Assembly: GCF_030864355.1 (NCBI RefSeq)
Contig: NC_083395.1
Location: 930,001 to 994,000 of the forward strand
Direction: 5' to 3'
DNA from: Cutaneotrichosporon cavernicola
Taxonomy: Eukaryota > Basidiomycota > Tremellomycetes > Trichosporonales > Trichosporonaceae
Length of the DNA: 64,000 nucleotides
Below the pieces are notes generated by a model. The model was not told where the DNA came from. It ran no database searches and worked only from the letters and a program-made list of their open reading frames with translations. Shown here piece by piece: positions 45,441 to 56,419 of the stretch (positions are counted from its first letter, which is position 1; every line of letters begins with the position of its first letter). A program made the position numbers and the translations under genes.

Positions 45441-46050
45441 GATGGATGTGGTATAGAGGTATGAGGCCGAGCAAGGTAGAGGTGATGGTCGCCAAGTAGA
45501 TGGTGTTGGTTGACCCCGACACAACGTCACAGGTGTCACAGGTGGGGGGCTTATTCGGGCCTCCTGTAAGAGTGGAGGCCACGTGGCTGCGGGAAGTGGT
45601 TTCTGCATGCATTCAACGCAACAGACCGAGACGGAGGGCGGAGAGGGCAATGATAGGGATTGGTGCATGTTACCCTTCAAGTCAGAGGCACAGACTGTTC
45701 AGTGGGCACCTCCAAATACAAGCGCATCAACCATCTCCGTTCCTCTCACCCCTCCAAGTGCAACTGGACATCTGTCCAAGGACTCGCAGAGATGAGAAAT
45801 GACTTGGATCGCCACAGGTAAACTGCAGTATGACCCAGCATGCAACAGCGGCCACAAGCCACCGCCACGTTCAGGTTTCGGGAGGAAACCAACAGATCTC
45901 GACCCCTCATTCCGCTCGCACAGACGCTCAACACAGCAACGCAGAGGCGTGCACAGAGGCGTGCACAGCACCGCTCACAACTCATGGTTCTGAATTCTGA
46001 CCTCTCTTACCATCGCTCTTCACACTTGGACAACCCCACCCTCCTACGCA
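45441..46050. other. Divergent intergenic region VMA4 / BTB-like B
   Basis: Upstream of both the VMA4 gene (minus) and the second BTB-like gene (plus). A directly repeated gaggcgtgcaca(g/c) unit lies at 45943-45966. No gene recognised. Confidence 0.45.
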
Positions 46051-46875
46051 ATGTCCGAAGACAAACGCCCAACCCCACCCCGAGGCTCCCAACCACCATC
46101 CGAGCCCAACTCTCCCCAACCCGAAGCGGAGCATATTGTCGACGACGAGTACTGGACCGACGGCGACTTTGAGGTCATCACAAGCAACGGTGTGCGCTTC
46201 CGTGTTCCGTCGTACCATCTCTTTGCAGCTAGGTATGTTCCACCCAAATTCTCGCTAACCCGCAGTTGGATCTTTAGAAACGCACGCAGATTAGCCCCGC
46301 CAAACAACTCGCGTATCCGTTTCACCGATCCCCTCTGCGAAACCGGCTATGTCTTCCGCCTCTTCATGACTCTCGCCGAGAAGGGCCAACTCGACGGAGT
46401 AGGCCAACGAGGCATATTCAAGGTCCACGTCAAGCTGCACCAGCTCTTCGTCTTCCTGCGTAAATGGGACTGTCCCGGTCTCCTCGCTATTCTCCAGCAT
46501 TCCGTTTCTCGACTGGTCGACGAGGACCGATCCCTCGATCGGAGTAGGATGTTTATCGTGGCCGCCCTTAATGGAGATTCCAAATTTTGCCGACGGATCC
46601 TCGAGATGTCGGCGACCGATACGTGGGGCGCCAACCGCGACGGCAGCCCGGATGACATGATCGACGCGCCGACGGGGACGCCTATTTGGGAACCGCATAG
46701 CTGGCCGGTGTGGTTCCAGCTCCATTGTCCCCCGCTTTATGCTTGGGCTCTGGCAAGGGCTTGGAGTTCGGTCATGGCGTCTCCGCCCCCAGAACATGAG
46801 GGGAATCCAAAGGCTTTTGGGGCAGAGTTCCTCAATTTCCTCTGGGAGGTGGAGGGCCGTCAGGAGATCTGGTGA
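46051..46875 (+). CDS. BTB-like family protein B
   Basis: Two exons (46051-46232, 46266-46875), 263 residues. Pro-rich start MSEDKRPTPPRGSQPP, then YWTDGDFEVITSNGVRFRVP and SYHLFAAS, where the intron falls in phase 2. Then RLFMTLAEKGQL, LHQLFVFLRKWDCPGLLAIL, WEPHSWPVWFQLH and CPPLYAWALARAW. The first block resembles strand-helix elements of a BTB/POZ fold (hydrophobic strand, VRF.VP strand, L..aS helix). No kelch, MATH or zinc-finger partner domain is present. Function unknown; a protein-interaction role is inference from the fold guess. It is divergent from VMA4 and faces BTB-like gene C. Confidence 0.75.
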   Translation: MSEDKRPTPPRGSQPPSEPNSPQPEAEHIVDDEYWTDGDFEVITSNGVRFRVPSYHLFAARYVPPKFSLTRSWIFRNARRLAPPNNSRIRFTDPLCETGYVFRLFMTLAEKGQLDGVGQRGIFKVHVKLHQLFVFLRKWDCPGLLAILQHSVSRLVDEDRSLDRSRMFIVAALNGDSKFCRRILEMSATDTWGANRDGSPDDMIDAPTGTPIWEPHSWPVWFQLHCPPLYAWALARAWSSVMASPPPEHEGNPKAFGAEFLNFLWEVEGRQEIW

Positions 46876-47532
46876 GAGTGAGGCACTTGAGACTATATGC
46901 ATGTGTTATGTACCAAGCTGCAAGAGTGTCGGACACTCTGTTGGTAGTGCTTGCCGCCATTGTGGCACTGAGACAACTCGACTCCCGTCGGCTGGGATTT
47001 CAAGGCACCTTTGATACATTCTTCGACAAGTACCTCGCCATTGCCCAGCGTCAACAAGACAACAACTACGTGTCCCAGTGACGACTTTGAAGTGAAAACT
47101 AATGGTAGTCTAGCGGACAGCTGCCAAACGACGGAGCGCGCCGTCTCCCACCTTGGGACATGTGTTTCCTCCCGGACTTGGTCGTGCGTGAACGCTGACT
47201 GAGGTAATGCTATGTCCACCTGACCGCTCTTCTTGCTTCTTCCCATGCTCCACAATCCATCAGATCTCAGGAACGTGCAACATCCCCGGACGAACACTCC
47301 GATAGAACGATGGAGATGTCAGGCGAATACGAAAGGGAAGGAGTTTGTGGGAGAGAAAGCTGCACGGGGTTTACAGTGGCTGTGGATTGTAGTCAGCGAT
47401 GAATGAAGCCGCAAATTGGTTTGGCTGCACATTCGCTGTGAGAGTGTCCGGCATTACATTAAGCTAGCGTACCTGTGGGTACTACAGTCCACGGCCACAG
47501 TCTCACTCGCCTATCCTATCTTCTATGCCTGG
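46876..47532. other. Gene-free region between BTB-like B and C
   Basis: Lies between the convergent ends of two family members. Most of it has no signal. A short piece near 47053-47105 resembles the family's N-terminal motif with a frameshift (DNNYVSQ then DDFEVKTNG) and may be a remnant. Confidence 0.35.
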
Positions 47533-48347
47533 TTATAAACGCTTGTTGGGAGACATCGCAATGGCCGCGGGAGCCGTGAGTTGATACTTGATGAACCATT
47601 CTCCGAGGGTCTTTGGGACGACCGGGTTCTGAGCCGAAACAAACTGGAATCTGTATCGGTAGAACGCGCGTTGAAGCGCCCAGTGGTATTCGACCGGAAT
47701 GTCCACGAGATGCCCGATGTCCCAGCGAGAAGGGTCGAGAACGTTATAGTCGATAGTCGGGAAAGGGTCCAAGGGAGACTTGGCCGATCCGATCGGAGCG
47801 TCGAGAGCTGATGCGCAAGTCCTGGGGCACCCGAGTATGGCTCCGACCTTGAAACAGGTGAGAGGGCCAATGCGGCGGTCCTTCACGGGCATTCGAACCT
47901 CGTCACGTATGAAGGTAAGAAAGTGACTGCGAGTGACTGCGCAGTCCCACTTGACCAGGAACCGGGCAAAGTGGGTGAGGGAGATGTTGTACTCGTCGAG
48001 GTCCGTGTTGCAGAGCTCGCCTTGTGTAACAAACTTGAAGAAGAGGCGGAGAACCATGGCTAACTCGAACTCTGGGTCGAGGAGGGTAAAGCTGCAGTCT
48101 TCGTTTGGGTCGATATGACGGATGTCTCTCAGGGCGATGCTGGCGTCAGAGCAAACCAGCAATCTCCCCACCTGTGGGCGAGGACGTAGAACGGAATGCG
48201 GAAGCGAACGCTATCAGAGCTAATGAGCTCGATTTCGCCGTCTGTCCACTGGTGGTCGTCCGTGATGAGAGTGTTCAAGGAAGACCTGCCCGTACTTGGT
48301 GTGATGTCTGTGCGGTTCAGGTGATCGCTGATATTGAGGAGACCCAT
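47533..48347 (-). CDS. BTB-like family protein C
   Basis: Two exons (48347-48172, 48139-47533), 260 residues. QWTDGEIELISSDSVRFRIP and FYVLAHS end at a phase-2 intron of 33 nt, in the same place as in the other members. Then IALRDIRHIDPNED, LLDPEFELAMVLRLFFKFVT, ARFLVKWDCAVTRSHFL, VLDPSRWDIGHLVDIP and VEYHWALQRAFYRY. It lacks the long N-terminal extension of member D. Unknown function; hydrophilic, no signal peptide or membrane span. Confidence 0.75.
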
Positions 48348-48925
48348 GTCGGAGTGTGGTTATTATGGTTGTGTTTGAATAGTTAGGGAAACGGGATGTG
48401 CGCCGTGCGGTGGTCGGCGCTCAGGCGCCGGTTCTTAGGGCAAGGAGCAGGAACGAGGAGCACTGAATGAAGTGGAATAAGAGAGGAAGGAAGGTGGTTA
48501 TGGTAGGTTTGGGATGGTTGCTGTGGATTATAAAGTACTGTTGAGGACGAGCAAAAAATGAATGGTGGGTCGGACGTGGTGCCGTTGTTACAGCGACCGA
48601 ATAGGAGAGGGAGATACAGGAATACAGAAAGAAATAGTGAAGAGGTTGTGAAGGAAGGGAGATGGAGATATAAAGAGATGAAGAGTTGTAACTACAAATC
48701 ATGTTGGTATGGCCGAGGAAGGCATAGTCTCCAGCTCCGGCTCCGATGACCGGCAACCGGCGACTGGTGACCAGTGTCAGTCTCCCGTATGTGTACATGA
48801 GTGAGAACTGATCACGCGTTCAGAATTGATAATTCATGACAACGGTTCATATTGTCACGCGCCTGAGTGACTTCAGCAACATTGTATAAATTGATCAACA
48901 TCAACGTACAATATTAACATGCATG
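48348..48925. other. Intergenic upstream of BTB-like C
   Basis: A purine-rich plus strand (gagatacagg, gaaggaagg) between 48460 and 48700, i.e. a pyrimidine-rich leader for the minus-strand gene. There is a small cluster of 'gaccggcaaccggcgactggtgaccag' near 48748-48775. Nothing coding was recognised. Confidence 0.4.
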
Positions 48926-49475
48926 CTACAGCACCGTTGCGACACATGACTCCATACTCTCCAGACTCCACCGAAAGCGGGCACCTCGCCGAGCAGTCTT
49001 GTTCCAACCGTCACGCATCTCGAGAATGTTCTTGAACATAGGACCCAGGTTGGTTGTTGCTCCTACTTGACCGAACGACCACGCGAGGGCGCAGAGGCAC
49101 TCGGTTGAGAATTCGCTGTCGATCCAGAAGGACATGGGACATCTCGAAGGCCAAACATCAAACCTCCGTTCCTGTAGTGGGAAAAATTGTAGTGGGAAAA
49201 ATTGGAACGATCGATTACGGTTTTCTCTTGCCTCAGTATTCCTCGAGATACTTCCGAAAGGTCGCTGCGAGCTAGCCGGTGGCTCTCTTGTCCTCAAAGG
49301 CGCGCGCCAACGAGCACAAGTACTCAGGTGGGGTGCCTTGAAACCAAACTTGCACTCTCCAGCCAGAGGGATCCCTGACGGATGCGTTGGGCTTGGATTC
49401 CTTGGTAGGAAAGAGTGGCGGGAGTTGCGGCAAGGTATTCTCGAAGTAATTGGGGCGTTGTGCAGCGGATGCATG
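48926..49475 (-). pseudogene. Relic of a BTB-like family gene (C-terminal part)
   Basis: On the minus strand one frame reads ENTLPQLPPLFPTKE then DPSGWRVQVWFQGTPPEYLC followed by SLARAFEDKRATG and a stop (about 49273-49440). It matches the family C-terminus (VLDPSRW...P.EYHWALQRAF; PPLYAWALARAW). Further on, FWIDSEFSTECLCALAWSFG (about 49075-49140) repeats the same motif, as if the C-terminus were duplicated. Frames are broken between the two pieces, and a 16-bp direct repeat (gtagtgggaaaaattg) lies between them. The N-terminal GDFE/VRF block was not found. Best read as a decayed paralogue. Confidence 0.55.
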
Positions 49476-50196
49476 GGGTTGCAGGAGTGCGGAGGTGGGG
49501 CCGGGCGAGCTGGAGAGACTGCCCTACCGGCGACGAGTTGGTGTGAGTGAGGGAACTGGTGGGAGTGAATGTATGATAGTGTGGATGGACGGCTCGGGAG
49601 ATGTGTCTAGTGAGAGGACAAGAGAGAGGGTTGCCTGTTAGTGTCACAAAAGTAAGAGAGACGAGGTGGAGGATAAGTTGAATGATGAGAGATTAGGAGA
49701 AAGGAAGAATGGCGATATCAGGGGTGGGATCGGGGAGGAAGGTTGTGACGTGGAGGGTGAGGGGGATCGATGGAGGTTGGGGAGTTAAAAGTCCTGTAAT
49801 AAGGGAGAGTGGATGATAGATCAGTCGAAAGATTGGCGGGTTTGTTGTGTCGTGCCCCAGTTGTGGGGTAGCCAAGGCTCATCGTACGTCGTTGGATTGG
49901 ATCTGTCGTCACTGGACCTGCGGTACGGCGGATGAGGTGACAAACTGCCACTCCCCTCCTCCCACCCGACATGTCAACAGGTCCGAGCCCTTACCCTCGA
50001 GGGCACCTCGAGGGCATGCTGGTTAGAAGGTTCATGTAGGTCAGTCACCAGCCGGGTCGATGTACACTCGCGCAAGGATAAAATACATCGGGCACGGGAG
50101 GTGGCAGGCCCGCGCAGCCGGGCGCAAGGTCGTGTATATGTGTCTGCGCCCTGGGGTATTGGCCATTGGGGGCAGGGAGAGCGCTGCTCGGCTCGG
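49476..50196. other. Intergenic, relic 5' side and CDK1 3' flank
   Basis: No gene recognised. A purine-rich plus strand (49640-49780) and a small direct repeat (cctcgagggcacctcgagggca, 49997-50018). Any missing N-terminal half of the neighbouring relic would be expected here but was not seen. Confidence 0.4.
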
Positions 50197-51730
50197 CTAG
50201 GGGGACCCCGAGATAAAGTAGGGGTGGTTGAGTGCGCGCTTTGCAGAGATTCGATGGGCGGGGTCGTAGACTAGCATCTGGGCAAGGAGGTCGATGCCGT
50301 CGTCGTCGAGCGCGGTTACCGTCCCCTTGAGGTCGTGAGGGTGCCACTGCGGGAAGGTGGGCTTGTAGTCGGGCAGGCTTCTGACGCCTGGCCAGATTTC
50401 CTCGTCTGGGGTACCGAGGAGGCGGAAGATGCGGAAGATCTCGTCAATCTCAGAGTCTCCTGGGAAGAGGGGCTGGCGCATTGCCATCTCGGCGAAGATG
50501 CATCCGACAGACCACATGTCGATTGCCGTAGAGTAGTGGCGCGAGCCGAGGAGCACCTCGGGCGCGCGGTACCACAGCGTGACGACCTGGGGTCAGCTCA
50601 TCATGTGCGAACAGCTGAAGGGGGAGGAGGTAGGCTACTCACCTCGTGGGTGTACGTCCGCAAGGGTATGCCGAAGGCGCGGCCGAGGCCAAAGTCGGCA
50701 AGCTTCAGGTTACCCTCTTTGTTGATGAGCAGGTTCTGGGGCTTGAGGTCACGGTGGAGCACTCGGTGCGCGTGACAGTAGTATAGGCCCTTGACCAGCT
50801 GGTAGCAGAACTTCTGTGGGGTGGTTAGCAAAGTTTGCCACTCGGTGACACTCGCGCCACAAGGTGGAGGCGGGATGAGCAGAATAGCCGGTCCACCTCA
50901 CCCCTGGTGCGAGATGAGACACACCTTTACCATCCCCGGGCCGAGACCGTCCTTGTCACCGATGGAGTCCATGTAGCGCTTGAGGTCGAGGTCTAAGAAC
51001 TCGAAGACGAGGTAGAGCTTGGCGTCCGAGTGAACAATGTCGAGTAGTCTGGGATCAGCGTGGCCGGTGGCGGTGTGTGTGGTGATGCGCCGCCGTGTGT
51101 GTCAGCGACACTCATGGTGTAACCAGTGTGGGTGACGGCACGCACGCCCGTTCAGTCGGTGCTGGTGCTAGCGTTGCATCGTGCGTGATTGTGGTCTGGC
51201 CTGATCGCGGCTGCGATTCAACTGCTCTGGGCCAATCGCACGGTGTGCACTCCATGCCAGTCTGCGCTCGTCCCTACAGAACTTGCACAGTTGTTGTAGA
51301 CCGCCGCGGTATGTCAACCAGGCCCAAAGTCTGTCTGCAGATGACGACGTGCCAAGCAGCCAAACATGCCTCGTGCGCCCTTCATGTTCATGTTCGCAAT
51401 CCCAAACCGCACTCACTTGACAATGTTGTCGTCCTTTGACAGCTCCTTGAGCAGCGAGATCTCGCGGATAGAAGTGCTCGGCACGCCCTCGTCCTCGGCC
51501 TCGAGGCGGATCTTCTTGAGCGCAACATACGATCCTGTCCGGATATCGCGCGCCTTGTACACGACGCCATATGTGCCTGCGGAGTGGAGGCGGGACGAGC
51601 GGGAGTGTTGTGACAGGGGTAGGTAAGAGGTTGGAGTAGGAGAAAGGGGGCGTCAGTATGTGTCACGAACTCAAGGGTGCAATTCACCTTCGCCGACCTT
51701 CTCTAGCTTGGTGTAGTTCTCGAGCGACAT
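50197..51730 (-). CDS. CDK1: Cyclin-dependent kinase 1 (Cdc28/Cdc2)
   Basis: Master cell-cycle Ser/Thr kinase. [20 protein letters not shown] with the glycine loop, VALKKIRLE (ATP-anchoring Lys), the cyclin-binding helix [11 protein letters not shown] (PSTAIRE with Ala to Ser), [29 protein letters not shown] (catalytic loop), DFGLGRAFG, the T-loop [20 protein letters not shown] with the activating Thr, and [13 protein letters not shown]. The Thr-Tyr inhibitory pair in GEGTYG is intact. Several introns, including ones after GEG and HE. The PSTSIRE spelling departs from the near-universal PSTAIRE; Cdk1 rather than Pho85 or Cdk5 is inferred from length and the DLKRYMDS region. Confidence 0.92.
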
Positions 51731-52252
51731 GGTAGTTTAAAGGAGCTCGGAGGCCAAGAAGGGGAGGAGGCAGTCGGGTTGAGCCGAGCAGTCGGTGAGT
51801 ATGGAGGAGGAGAGGTGAGGCGTAGTGTGGGAAACAGGTTATCGATAGTGTCAAGAGTGTTGAGAATGTCGAAGAGGAGAGATGGAGGATTAGTTGTATT
51901 TGGACGTTTGGACGTTTGGACGTTTGGAGTCTGGATGTCTGGATGTTGTGTGCTTGGCCTTTGGGACTAGCTTTGGGTTGTGTGTTGCTTGCCTGCTTGC
52001 CTGTTGACCTTCCCTGGCCCTGGCTGGTCTTGGACGCGTCTCCCCCTTAACCCCCCCTCCTCTCCCGGTCAAGCCGCAGGCCCCTGCCACACAGTAACGC
52101 CGCCACGCGAGCGGATGGCAACGGGATCAGATGGCTAACCTCCACCCCTGGCTGGATGCAAGTTACTGTGAGCACCATTGACATCACCGTAGAAATTTCC
52201 GCCCAACCTCATTTCATACTCGTTCATTCCGCATCACAGCCAACAACACGCA
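51731..52252. other. Divergent intergenic region CDK1 / small acidic protein
   Basis: Carries a short array of gtttggacg repeats (51900-51930) followed by gtctggatg variants, and a doubled cttgcctg. It serves as upstream region for CDK1 (minus) and the acidic protein gene (plus). No gene recognised. Confidence 0.5.
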
Positions 52253-52744
52253 ATGGAGAAGCAGCTCTCACCCCCGCTCCTCATCGAGCCCCTCGGCCCA
52301 CCCACCAAGATCTCCGCCCGCCAGACCTTCACCCACCTCTCCACTTTTGTCGAGCACCTCCCTCCCTCGCCGCAACGTACGCAGCTCGAGCGGCTGGCCG
52401 ACGCGCTCGGCGTCCAAGTTGGCGCAATTGCCCCATCTGAGGGAGAGGCGAGGGAGAAGAAGCGTGAGGCAGAGCGTGCTGCAGCGCGTGCCGAACGCCG
52501 GCGAACCCGCGAGGCTGCGCGGGCTGCTGAGGAGGAGGCCGAGGCCAAGGATGACAAGGACGCGCTTGAGGCCGCTATTGAGGGTGAGGCGGAGGCTGAG
52601 GCTGAAGACGAGGAAGAGGAGATGGGCCAGAACTTGGGCGACGGGCCGATTATGGACGACCGTGGGGACTTTGAGTATGGCGATGTGCCCGAGGACGACG
52701 AGGACGAGCCGGACAACGAGCAGGTCGCTATGGAGGAGGACTAG
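52253..52744 (+). CDS. Small acidic coiled-coil protein of unknown function
   Basis: Single exon, 163 residues. MEKQLSPPLLIEPLGPP and ARQTFTHLSTFVEHLPPSP form a short folded-looking start. An Arg/Glu/Ala coiled coil follows (EREAERAAARAERRRTRE-like), then a very acidic tail (AEAEAEDEEEEMGQNLGDGP, DVPEDDEDEP). No family recognised. Charge segregation of basic helix then acidic tail is seen in ribosome-assembly and chromatin adaptors, but nothing specific supports either. Codon use and context look normal, and a pyrimidine/a-rich leader with cacaatgg precedes the ATG. Confidence 0.7.
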   Translation: MEKQLSPPLLIEPLGPPTKISARQTFTHLSTFVEHLPPSPQRTQLERLADALGVQVGAIAPSEGEAREKKREAERAAARAERRRTREAARAAEEEAEAKDDKDALEAAIEGEAEAEAEDEEEEMGQNLGDGPIMDDRGDFEYGDVPEDDEDEPDNEQVAMEED

Positions 52745-52810
52745 GCGAGCTGCCGCTTCAACACATGCATATAACAACACAGGATACCCAGCATACTGCC
52801 GTCACCCATT

Positions 52811-54573
52811 CTAGGCTCTCGACTCTGGCGCACCACCCTCTACAACCTTCCCTACATCCGGGTCATCTCCGCAACACGGACCCCGGCCTTCTCCGCGCAT
52901 ATCGAGGATCTTGAAGAACCCGCATCCCTTCATGTCGCTTGTCCGCATTGGCGTCTGACATTGCCAAAAGTACACCATATCGTCATCGACGACGCCATTC
53001 GACACGGAGCCCGAGCCTCGTATTACGCCGAGTGCCGAGCGGGCCTTGCCGCGTTGGTCGGCACGGAGGAGGCTGTCATTAGCATTGTAGAATTAGTACA
53101 TACGTAGGGAAGCCGCATTTGCAGTATGGTGTACCGGAGCGAAGGCCGTCGGGGCTAGGTTCGGGATGGAAGTCTTGGCGATAGAACCTGCTGTCAGCTG
53201 GAGATGGAAATGGAGAGCTCACCGGAAGGTGATGTTGATGCGGGACGTGTACGCAGTCTGCTCATCGACTGGGATGGGCTGCCCGTCTGCATCCCAACCG
53301 ATACGAAAGGTGTCGAGTGCGCGCTGTGGAGGGATCCTGCCTTGAGCTTGATCAAAACTATCCAGCTGACTCACGTGTGCTTGAACCGTTCCTGGCATCC
53401 AGGCGTCATGAGCACGAGCGTGTTGTTCCCCAGCGTTACCTCGTATGTGCGCGGCGGCTCGTCCGGCGCGAATGCCGGGTCAGAAGTATTCACTGCGCGT
53501 AGGCGGAACGCGCGCGGTGTCCCAAGGGACAAACTCGCGATGGTGGGGTATGGTCCAAGGTCTGGTCTGGTCAGCCACGCCAAAGTTGACTCACAAGTCA
53601 TCTGGTCCGAATGGAAGCCGACGCTGGGGTTAATTACATAGGAGGTAAAACTTACGTCGCTTGCGCCCCATCATATCGATTAGCGCCGCATGCGTTAGCC
53701 CGCCACCGTCCCCTATACTCTAGAGGATACCGAGGTACGCTGTCGAGGTAAGCGTTAACTGCGTCTTCCACCAAGCTCGCGGATTTGTCCAGATACGGGG
53801 TATATGCCTTCTGTCAGCTCTATTTTCCTTTGTTTCGTAAGTACCTTTGCCTCGGTCCGTTTTCCGTTATAAAAGTACTCGACTGGGCCATCACTGTCCC
53901 AATGTTCGCCCTCCCGGGCGTATCCGGTCGCTTGGTGGTTACTCTCCACCGCCTTGCCTGCGATGTAGAGCTTGTTCCGGCCCCACTTTGCGCTCTCAGT
54001 CATCATCTCGTGAAATAGCTGGGCGGCGAAAGAGGGAGTTAGGGGAGAGGGGAGGAAGGCGAGGGGGAGGTTGGCAGCTGCGACGGCGGCTGGCGAAGCG
54101 AGGTGGATCGTTCCCCGAGGATTGTTGGGTTTGTCGGTGACGGGACGGGAGAGGAGGGCGGCCCATCCGGCAGCTGAGGCGTCGCGGTCAACTCCAGGTG
54201 AGGGTGGGGTGGGTGGTGGGGGCGATACTGGGCGCGGGAAGGCGGGGCGCAGCGATGTGATGGAGGATGTGGAGGGCGTGGATGGCTCGGTCTTTGGCGG
54301 TTTGAACCACTGCTTCAGACCCTTTCCCTTTCCCTTCGATCGCTTGGCAGAGTTGGACGCCGGCGCCGATTGCCAACTGGACGTTGATGGCTGTGATGTG
54401 CCGCCCCCGACGAGGAGCAGTTCCGCGGCAGCCGCCACGTCCCCCTTGGCGCGGCGGAGTGCACCGACACACACGTCGGTGCTGAATGGTGCTGGGTCGA
54501 GGAGGGTGAGGAGCTCGGCTATGGCTGCGTCGTGTGGGTCGTGCTCGTCAGAGTCGGCCTTGCGTTTACTCAT
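52811..54573 (-). CDS. AlkB-like 2OG-Fe(II) dioxygenase with CUE-like and GRF zinc-finger ends
   Basis: N-terminus with a CUE/UBA-like helix bundle (AIAELLTLLDPAPFSTDVCV, GALRRAKGDVAAAAELLL) and a Ser/Pro linker. Then an AlkB domain: FHEMMTESAKWGRNKLYIAG, YFYNGKRTEAKV, GFHSDQMTYLGPYPTIASLS (the H-x-D iron ligands), LGTPRAFRLR, the distal His in QERFKHTI and the 2OG-binding Arg in RINITFR. The C-terminus has TPYCKCGFP...YFWQC...MKGCGFF, a GRF-type zinc finger. AlkB enzymes remove alkyl lesions from DNA by oxidative demethylation; the ubiquitin- and nucleic-acid-binding ends suggest nuclear DNA repair (inference). Several ~35-nt introns, one just before VGFHSD. Confidence 0.88.
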
Positions 54574-55043
54574 CGCGCCTCAGATGTATGTTGATCGTGA
54601 GGATAAACAAGCTCGACAAAGTCAAAGTTGGACAACTTGGGCTCGAAGAGAGGTGAGTCAACCAGGGGCCCCGCCGGGAATCGCCGCACTGTCCGCGACC
54701 GCGATCGGCGGCTTCGCGTGCCGCGTAGGCCCCCTCTTATCCTACAGCAACACACACCGCACCACTTGGTGGTGTATCATACGAGGTGTAGCGGACAAAG
54801 ATACATACATAGATAGATGTTTTCTCTTCTCCATCCCCCATCACTTTGGCAGGCTGGCAGACGTGGCGCCGCTCGGACCCGCGTAGGACCCTCACAAGGC
54901 GCGCGGGACTGTCGATCAGGATGTTGGCGTCAGTCTGCATCTGCGCCGGACGCCAGCTCAGGCACGCCATCTTCCCTATCCCTATCCTTATCCCTGTCCA
55001 AAAGTACACCACCCGTCTTGGCTTCACACTATCCACATCAACC
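54574..55043. other. Divergent promoter region, AlkB-like / EF-hand genes
   Basis: About 470 bp shared upstream region. A tccctatccctatccttatccctgtcc pyrimidine run (54970-55000) lies just upstream of the EF-hand gene, and tacatacatagatagat (54801-54817) is a short repeat. No gene recognised. Confidence 0.45.
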
Positions 55044-56419
55044 ATGATCCCACTCCCTCTCCCACTCCTTCTCTTGTCCGCGTTGGCGCACGCACACGGC
55101 GACCACGCTGCCGCGATCCAGTCGCGCGCAGATGACGAGTCCTTGTCCTATGCCGAGCGGCATGTGAGTTTATGTGGGCTTGGGCCGGGGTAGGCTTGCC
55201 CGCTTGCACGGATCCTCCTTTTGTCACTCAATGTCTCTCCTCCCTACACCGTACCAGCATCTCGCCTAGCTAAAGAGTGGCTGGCTGATACCAGATGGCG
55301 GCCGAGCACCACATCGAGTCATTTGACGAGCCAGCGTTCTTCAAGCTCCACGACCTCGACCTCGATGGGTTCTGGGACCGCGATGAGATTGCCGCCATCT
55401 ATGGGCTGCGACACCATTCTGTCGCTACTCCCAAGAAGAAGAAGCATGATGAGGGGTTCGAGGACCGCGTCGTTAGTGCCGTTCTCCTCAAGCTTGATAC
55501 GGACGGGGATGGTGAGTTGGCTCTTTCTCCTTTCTGCTCTCTTGCCCCTTTGGGTAGGCGGCAGGGGTAGGCTAGAGGGGCGATCGGGCTATGGGCCTTG
55601 GCTACGGGGTTGCTAACCTCAGGCAAGGTGTCGCTTGACGAGTTCAAGACTGGCGGCATGGACAGTCTGCCGATTATTGGTGACTTCAAGGACCTTGGCC
55701 ACCACTATGACGAGGAGAGCGAGTAGTGAGTCCACCAGTGTCGGCGGAACGACCGTGCCAATCTGCGACGAGTAGCTAACACCAGCTTCCTCCACCACGA
55801 GGAGCTGTACCACTCGACGCCCGAAACCCAGACCGACGAGAGCTACAACCACCCCGAAGACATTGCCCATTTCCGTAATCACGAGCACATCGAGGCGGAG
55901 GAGGACGCGCGCGAGCGCAAATTCGAGGGCTTGGCTGCAAACGCCGATCTGACTGACGAGCACAAGGCCCACGATCCTCTCGAGGAGGCAGGCCACGCTG
56001 CGGGCGAGGGTCCAGAGGCGTACGCTGCCGCGGGCAAGGGGCCGGACGTGGGCGGCGGCCAGACTTGGGACGAGCAGACGGCCGAGGAAACAGAGGGGAC
56101 CGAGGGAACTGGCACTGGCGCTCAGCAGGTCCTGGCAGGCCAGCAAGAGGGCTCGGCCAAGGCCGACGGATACCAGCAGGCCCGGTTCCGTGATGTGCGG
56201 GCTGGACGCAAGGTGCCGCCTCGTCGGTTGGATCCGGATACTGGACACAAGCACCGTGCTAGTGCTGAGGAGCGGGCGCGTGCCGACGCACCCTACAGTG
56301 AGTTTGAGAGGGGAGTGGGTGGTCGGAATCGTTATCAGCGTGACGGCTCGTTGCGCAGTGACAGAAGCTAACGCCCAGAGTTCAAGATGCGCGGCGGACT
56401 GCGGTCGGACGAGTTCTAG
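55044..56419 (+). CDS. SSP120: Secretory-pathway EF-hand protein (Ssp120/nucleobindin-like)
   Basis: Signal peptide [19 protein letters not shown], cleaved about residue 18. After the first intron, MAAEHHIESFDEPAFFKLHD and LDLDGFWDRDEIAAIYG give EF-hand 1 (D-L-D-L-D-G-F-W-D-R-D-E). LKLDTDGDG, split by an intron from KVSLDEF, gives EF-hand 2. A helical YFLHHEELYHSTPETQTDES region, a long Glu/Ala/Gly-rich stretch and the end KMRGGLRSDEF follow. This matches fungal Ssp120, a luminal calcium-binding partner of the Emp46/47 cargo receptors. Introns fall after ERH, TDGDG, ESE and APY. No C-terminal HDEL was found, so retention would depend on partners. Confidence 0.82.
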
